Assembly (NCBI RefSeq): GCF_003597125.1 | Contig: NZ_QYYA01000004.1 | Location: 186,001 to 250,000, forward strand | Length of the DNA stretch: 64,000 nucleotides | Origin: Alcanivorax profundi | GTDB taxonomy: Bacteria > Pseudomonadota > Gammaproteobacteria > Pseudomonadales > Alcanivoracaceae | Direction of reading: 5' to 3' | In this document: piece after piece, positions 59,761 through 64,000 of the stretch | Layout: each line of letters opens with the position of its first letter | Numbering within the stretch: position 1 is the stretch's first letter | The notes under the pieces: generated by a model | What the model saw: only the letters and a program-made list of their open reading frames with translations | The model's database searches: none | Told to the model about the DNA's origin: nothing | Position numbers and translations under genes: made by a program

Positions 59761-61011
59761 ATGAGTCATTTGTCCCCCCTGCTGGTCCAGTCCAGCGGCA
59801 TTTGTGCGGAGCGCGGCGAAGGAAGCTGGCTCTATGACAAGGACGGCAACCGCTGGCTGGATTTCACGTCCGGGATTGGCGTCACCGCCACAGGCCATTG
59901 CCACCCAAGGGTCGTTGCGGCTGCCCAGGAACAAGTGGCCAAGCTGGTGCATGCTCAATACGCCACGGTCACCCACCCCAACATGCTGGCACTGACGGAC
60001 AGGCTCTATGAGCACTTGCCCAAAGGACTCGATGCGGTGGCCTTTTCCAATTCCGGCAGCGAATCCGTCGAAGCCGCCGTGCGGCTGGCCCGTCAGGCCA
60101 CCGGACGCACCAATCTGATTGCCTTTCGCGGTGGCTTCCATGGCCGCACTTTGGCGGCGGCCTCCCTGACCACCTCCACCAGCAAGGTCCGCACCGGCTG
60201 GCAACCGCTCATGGCCGGGGTCAGCATCGCCCCCTTCCCCCATGCCTACCGCTATCAACAGAACATGGACGAATGCGTGGCGGCCTGCCTGCACGAGCTG
60301 GACCATATCTTCGCCACCGAGTGCAATCCGGCAGACACCGCCGCCATGATCATTGAGCCGGTGCAGGGTGAATACGGTTATTACCCCGCCACAACCGGGT
60401 TCATGGAAGGCTTGCGCGAGCGGTGCGACAAGCACGGCATCTTGCTCATTGCCGACGAAATCCAGGCGGGCTATGGCCGCACCGGGCGTTTCTGGAGCCA
60501 CCAGCATTTCAATGTGAAACCCGACCTGATTATTACTGCCAAGGGGCTGGCCAGCGGTTACCCGCTGTCTGCCATCGCCGCCAGCAAGGACTTGATGAAC
60601 CACGGTTATCCAGGCTCCCAGGGCGGCACTTACGGCGCCAACGCGGTGGCCTGCGCAGCGGCCCTTGCCACCCTGGATGTCATCGAGGATGAACAGCTGG
60701 TCGCCCGGGCCGACAGCCTAGGTGCCCGGTTGCGAAAGCATCTTGAAGGTTTGCAGAAAGAGGACGGCGGCATCGATGAAATCCGCGGCGCCGGTCTGAT
60801 GTTGGGCGTGGAAATGGTCAGCGCGCCGCACGTTCCCGACGGCGACCGCGCCGGCCGCATTCTCAAACATTGCGAACAGAACGGCATGTTGATGCTGCGC
60901 TGCGGCAGCCAGGGGCAGGTGGTACGCTGGCTGCCCCCGTTGACGGTCAGCGAGGCAGAAATCGATCAGGCCGTTGACCTGTTTGCCAAGGCGCTGAAGG
61001 CCACCGCCTGA
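59761..61011 (+). CDS. gabT: class III aminotransferase, 4-aminobutyrate type
   Basis: A 416-residue PLP enzyme. Asp232 (IADEIQAGYGRTG) and the Schiff-base Lys261 (IITAKGLASGYPLS) mark it, with FSNSGSESVEAAVR and FHGRTLAA nearby. CGGAGG precedes the ATG. Adjacent gabD supports GABA or a related omega-amino acid as donor, but beta-alanine- or ornithine-like donors are not excluded, so the symbol is tentative. Confidence 0.8.
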   Translation: MSHLSPLLVQSSGICAERGEGSWLYDKDGNRWLDFTSGIGVTATGHCHPRVVAAAQEQVAKLVHAQYATVTHPNMLALTDRLYEHLPKGLDAVAFSNSGSESVEAAVRLARQATGRTNLIAFRGGFHGRTLAAASLTTSTSKVRTGWQPLMAGVSIAPFPHAYRYQQNMDECVAACLHELDHIFATECNPADTAAMIIEPVQGEYGYYPATTGFMEGLRERCDKHGILLIADEIQAGYGRTGRFWSHQHFNVKPDLIITAKGLASGYPLSAIAASKDLMNHGYPGSQGGTYGANAVACAAALATLDVIEDEQLVARADSLGARLRKHLEGLQKEDGGIDEIRGAGLMLGVEMVSAPHVPDGDRAGRILKHCEQNGMLMLRCGSQGQVVRWLPPLTVSEAEIDQAVDLFAKALKATA

Positions 61012-61037
61012 GCGCCGTACTGAATCAAGGATCTTGT

Positions 61038-62009
61038 ATGACCGAAACCGTTGTGACCGTGCTGCTTGCCGAAGACGAGCCCTCCCTGCCCGGCCTGGAA
61101 GCCCTTGCCGGCCAGGCCCGGGTGCAGGAAGCACGGACACCGGAGCAGCTGAAAGCCGCCCTGCCGGACACCGAGGTACTGGTGGTCACCGACTTTCGCA
61201 CCGATGTGCTGGCGCAAGTGTGGCCGGACAACTGCCCGGTGCGCTGGGTCCATGCCACCAGCGCCGGCGTGGATGCACTGATGATCGACCCGATCAGGAA
61301 CAGCGACATCGTCGTCACCAACGCCCGCGGCATATTCGACCGGGGTATCGCCGAGTATGTGCTGGGTGCGGTGCTGATGTTTGCCAAAGACACGCTCACC
61401 AACCTGTCACTGAAGCGCGAGCATCGCTGGCAACACCGTGAAACCCGCCTGCTGCGTGACAGCCTCGCCGTCATCGTGGGGGCGGGTTCGATCGGCCGGG
61501 AAGTGGCCCGTCTGCTGGGCGCGCTGGGCGTGAACGTGGTGGGCACCGCCCGCCATGCCCGTGACGATGCAGCCTTTGACAAGGTGTATGCGCAAGACGA
61601 TTTGCCCGGGCTCCTTGGCGAGGCGGACTACGTAATCATCACCGCGCCACTGACCCCGGACACCGAAGGATTATTCGATGAGCCGCAGTTCCAGCGCATG
61701 AAAGCCGGGTCGGTCCTGGTGAACGTCGGCCGCGGCCCCATCGTTCGCACCGACGCCCTGCTGGCCGCCTTGCAGAGTGGTCATCTGGCCGGGGCCGCAC
61801 TGGACGTATTTGAACAGGAGCCCCTGCCCGCCGATCACCCATTGTGGGATCAACCCAACGCCATGCTGTCCGCCCATATGGCAGGGGATTTCATCGGCTG
61901 GCGCGCTGCGCTGGGGCAGCAATTTGTCGACAACTTTGAACGCTGGCAACAGGGCGAGGCGCTCGCCAACCCCGTCAGCAAGGAACATGGCTATGTCAGC
62001 AATGCCTGA
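61038..62009 (+). CDS. D-2-hydroxyacid dehydrogenase
   Basis: A 323-residue NAD-dependent dehydrogenase of the D-isomer family. The Rossmann motif is VGAGSIGREVARLLG, the catalytic Arg/Glu region VNVGRGPIVRTDALLAAL with AALDVFEQEPLP, and the catalytic His is in LSAHMAGDF. It resembles glyoxylate/hydroxypyruvate-type members. It starts 26 bases after gabT. Confidence 0.88.
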   Translation: MTETVVTVLLAEDEPSLPGLEALAGQARVQEARTPEQLKAALPDTEVLVVTDFRTDVLAQVWPDNCPVRWVHATSAGVDALMIDPIRNSDIVVTNARGIFDRGIAEYVLGAVLMFAKDTLTNLSLKREHRWQHRETRLLRDSLAVIVGAGSIGREVARLLGALGVNVVGTARHARDDAAFDKVYAQDDLPGLLGEADYVIITAPLTPDTEGLFDEPQFQRMKAGSVLVNVGRGPIVRTDALLAALQSGHLAGAALDVFEQEPLPADHPLWDQPNAMLSAHMAGDFIGWRAALGQQFVDNFERWQQGEALANPVSKEHGYVSNA

Positions 62010-62057
62010 GTGCGGATCCATTCAGACCAGGCATACGTCACACCAGGAGGTACGCCG

Positions 62058-63464
62058 ATGAGCAAGGAACTACTGACCATGAGCGCCCAGGCGCTCAAAG
62101 CCGCCTACCAGACCGGCGCGCTGTCCCCCGTGGAAGTGTGCTCCAGCCTGCTGGACCATATAGAAAAGCACGACCAGGCGCTGAATGCCTGGTGCCTGAT
62201 CGACCGCGACACCACCCTGCAATGGGCCCGTGACTCGGAGCAACGTTATCAGGATGGCAAGGCAGACGGCCTGCTCGATGGAATCCCGGTGGCGGTCAAG
62301 GATGTGTTCCTGACGCCCATGTGGCCAACCGTGAAAGGGTCAAAAACCATCGACCCCGACGCGACCCTCAACAAACGCTCCCCCGCCGTGGCCGCCCTGG
62401 AACGGCATGGCTATGTCCCGCTTGGCAAAACCACCACCCCGGAGTTCGGCTGGAAGGGCATCACCGACAGCCCCCTGTGCGGGCCGACCAACAACCCCTG
62501 GAACCCGGCACGCACTGCCGGCGGTAGCAGCGGCGGCAGCTCAGCGGCGGTCTCGGCCGGCATGGCGCCCCTGGCGCTGGGCACTGATGCCGGCGGCTCA
62601 ATTCGCATCCCGGCCGGTTTTTGCGGCATCGTGGGCCATAAACCCACCTTTAGCGAAGTCCCACACTGGCCGGCCAGCCCGTTCGGCACCCTGGCGCACG
62701 CAGGCCCCATGACACGAACCGTAGCCGATGCCGCACTGATGATGAACGTGCTGTGCGAAGCCGATGCCCGCGACAGTCTGGCCGCACCGCGCCGCCATAT
62801 TGATTATGTGGCAGCCCTGAACCAGCCCATGAAAGGCCTCAACATCGCCATGAGCACGACTCTCGGCTATGTGGACGTGGACCCGGAAATCGAAAAGGCG
62901 TTCAAGGACGCTGCCAAGGTGTTCGAGGACCTGGGCGCCACCGTGACCGAAGCGGACCCCGGTTTCAGCAACCCGCTGGCCGCCTTCAGCCATCTGTTCT
63001 ACAGCGGCGCCGCCAACGCCATGCGCGACCTGGGCGACCGCCAGCGCAGCCTGATGGACCCGGCGCTGGTCGAAGTGGCCAGCAAGGCCGAAAAGCTCAC
63101 CATGCTGGACTATCTGGGTGCCATGAACGAGCGCATGGCCGTGAGCGAACGCATGGCGGTATTCCATACCAAGTACGATCTGCTCATCACCCCGACCCTG
63201 CCCATCGAAGCCTTTGATACCGACCGCGAAGTGCCGGTGGACTGGCCCAGCACCCGCTGGCCGACCTGGACGCCCTTTACCTATCCGTTCAACCTCACCG
63301 GGCAGCCGGCGTTGTCGGTGCCCATGGGCCTGAACAGCAATGGGCTGCCCATGGCCCTGCAAATCATCGGCGCCCGTTTCGATGACGCCCGGGTACTGGC
63401 GGCAGGTCACGCCTTCGAGCAGGCAAAGCCATTCACAGACTTGCCGCCCTTGCTACAGGAATAA
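62058..63464 (+). CDS. amidase-signature family amidase
   Basis: A 468-residue amidase of the same superfamily as GatA but not part of GatCAB. The triad is Lys81 (VAVKDVF), Ser157 (AGGSSGGS) and Ser181 (DAGGSIRIP). A strong AGGAGG site precedes ATG 62058. It could open an amide or lactam to feed the amino-acid-degrading neighbours; the substrate is unknown. Confidence 0.88.
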   Translation: MSKELLTMSAQALKAAYQTGALSPVEVCSSLLDHIEKHDQALNAWCLIDRDTTLQWARDSEQRYQDGKADGLLDGIPVAVKDVFLTPMWPTVKGSKTIDPDATLNKRSPAVAALERHGYVPLGKTTTPEFGWKGITDSPLCGPTNNPWNPARTAGGSSGGSSAAVSAGMAPLALGTDAGGSIRIPAGFCGIVGHKPTFSEVPHWPASPFGTLAHAGPMTRTVADAALMMNVLCEADARDSLAAPRRHIDYVAALNQPMKGLNIAMSTTLGYVDVDPEIEKAFKDAAKVFEDLGATVTEADPGFSNPLAAFSHLFYSGAANAMRDLGDRQRSLMDPALVEVASKAEKLTMLDYLGAMNERMAVSERMAVFHTKYDLLITPTLPIEAFDTDREVPVDWPSTRWPTWTPFTYPFNLTGQPALSVPMGLNSNGLPMALQIIGARFDDARVLAAGHAFEQAKPFTDLPPLLQE

Positions 63465-63577
63465 CCTCTTTCTGCAGGAGCATCGCAGTCGGCTCGAAAA
63501 CCACAGCAAGAAGCGGGCAACGGGTTTGGTGGCGCACACCGCACCCTCGCGAAAAGTTTTTCAGGAAGGAGAACATG

Positions 63578-64000
63578 ATGGGCAATATCAATCTGGACAC
63601 GGATTTCTACGAAAACGAAGACCCGATCTGGAATCCGGCGTTGCTCACCATTCCGGTGCCGGGAATTCGCCGCATGGTGAATCTTGCCGCAGACATGGAC
63701 GACGTTATCCATCTCTCCATCGGCCAACCGGACTTCAAACCACCTGACCATGTCATTCAGGCGGGTGTGGATGCGCTCAAGGCTGGCCAAACCGGCTACA
63801 CCATGGATGCCGGGCTGCCGGAATTACTGGAGGCATTGGCGGAGTATTACAGCAAGCGCTATGGCCGCCCGCTGTCACCGGAAAATTTGATGATCACCAC
63901 GGGGGCCACGGAAGCCATCTACCTGGCTCTGACTGCCACCTCGGCACCTGGACGCGAGTTCATCATTCCCGACCCTTCCTTCATGCTTTACGGCCCACTG
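63578..64000 (+). CDS. class I/II aminotransferase, C-terminus cut by window edge
   Basis: The first 141 residues of a PLP-dependent aspartate-aminotransferase-fold protein. IHLSIGQPDFKPPDHV and GYTMDAGLPELLEAL are typical N-terminal features and TTGATEAIYLAL precedes the cofactor region. The ATG at 63578 is six bases from AAGGAG; ATG 63575 is also possible but closer. The frame is open to the last base. Substrate not known. Confidence 0.88.
   Translation, partial: MGNINLDTDFYENEDPIWNPALLTIPVPGIRRMVNLAADMDDVIHLSIGQPDFKPPDHVIQAGVDALKAGQTGYTMDAGLPELLEALAEYYSKRYGRPLSPENLMITTGATEAIYLALTATSAPGREFIIPDPSFMLYGPL

Overview
The window is about 64 kb of chromosomal, moderately high-GC DNA from a Gammaproteobacterium. 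The gene order from 6.7 to 39.9 kb (algW, hisC-hisD-hisG-murA-ibaG, mlaC, kdsD-kdsC-lptC-lptA-lptB-rpoN-hpf-ptsN-rapZ-ptsO, then pmbA/tldD, nitrilase, yhdP, maf, mreDCB, gatCAB) is the order I recall from Pseudomonas and relatives. A FadL porin gene next to a long-chain-type acyl-CoA dehydrogenase, and the general protein character, suggest a marine hydrocarbon- or lipid-using lineage such as Alcanivorax. The genus is inference. No phage, insertion sequence, CRISPR array or rRNA is visible, and no stretch above 300 bases lacks a gene.

Layout. 1-2.3 kb: fatty-acid uptake (fadL, cut by the window edge) and an acyl-CoA dehydrogenase. 2.5-6.6 kb: zapE, an alpha/beta hydrolase, zapG, a lipid kinase and a Nif3 family protein. 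6.8-12.8 kb: the periplasmic protease algW, then histidine biosynthesis genes plus murA and ibaG on the minus strand. 12.9-20.7 kb: mlaC without its usual partners, the Kdo/LPS-transport operon and the rpoN-nitrogen PTS cluster. A textbook sigma-54 promoter lies just upstream of rpoN. 20.9-29.5 kb: mgtE, a membrane protein, TldE/TldD, darP, a MORN-repeat/caspase-like lipoprotein, a cyclic-nucleotide-binding protein and a nitrilase. 29.5-36.4 kb: yhdP, maf and the mreBCD cell-shape operon. 36.6-39.9 kb: the gatCAB amidotransferase. 39.9-46 kb: a crotonase, a second cyclic-nucleotide-binding-type protein, a 43-residue membrane peptide, and hemA-prfA-prmC-moeB-like. 46.2-54.1 kb: a TPR lipoprotein, lolB, ispE, tRNA-Gln, prs, rplY, pth, a GST and ychF. 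54.2-56.7 kb: cysE, trmJ, suhB. 57.0-64.0 kb: a same-strand catabolic cluster (succinate-semialdehyde dehydrogenase, isopropylmalate/tartrate-type dehydrogenase, GABA-type transaminase, D-hydroxyacid dehydrogenase, amidase, class I aminotransferase), the last gene cut by the edge.

Most of the window is housekeeping. Much of it concerns the envelope: LPS export, lipoprotein sorting (LolB), YhdP, MlaC, the Mre system and MurA. The less ordinary parts are the sigma-54 site before rpoN, the MORN/C13-like lipoprotein beside TldD, the orphan mlaC, the gab-like cluster, and several intergenic inverted repeats that look like members of dispersed families (GTTAACAGTGAAC type, GTCCGACG/GTCAGACGTC type, and ACCACAGAGGACACAG type).
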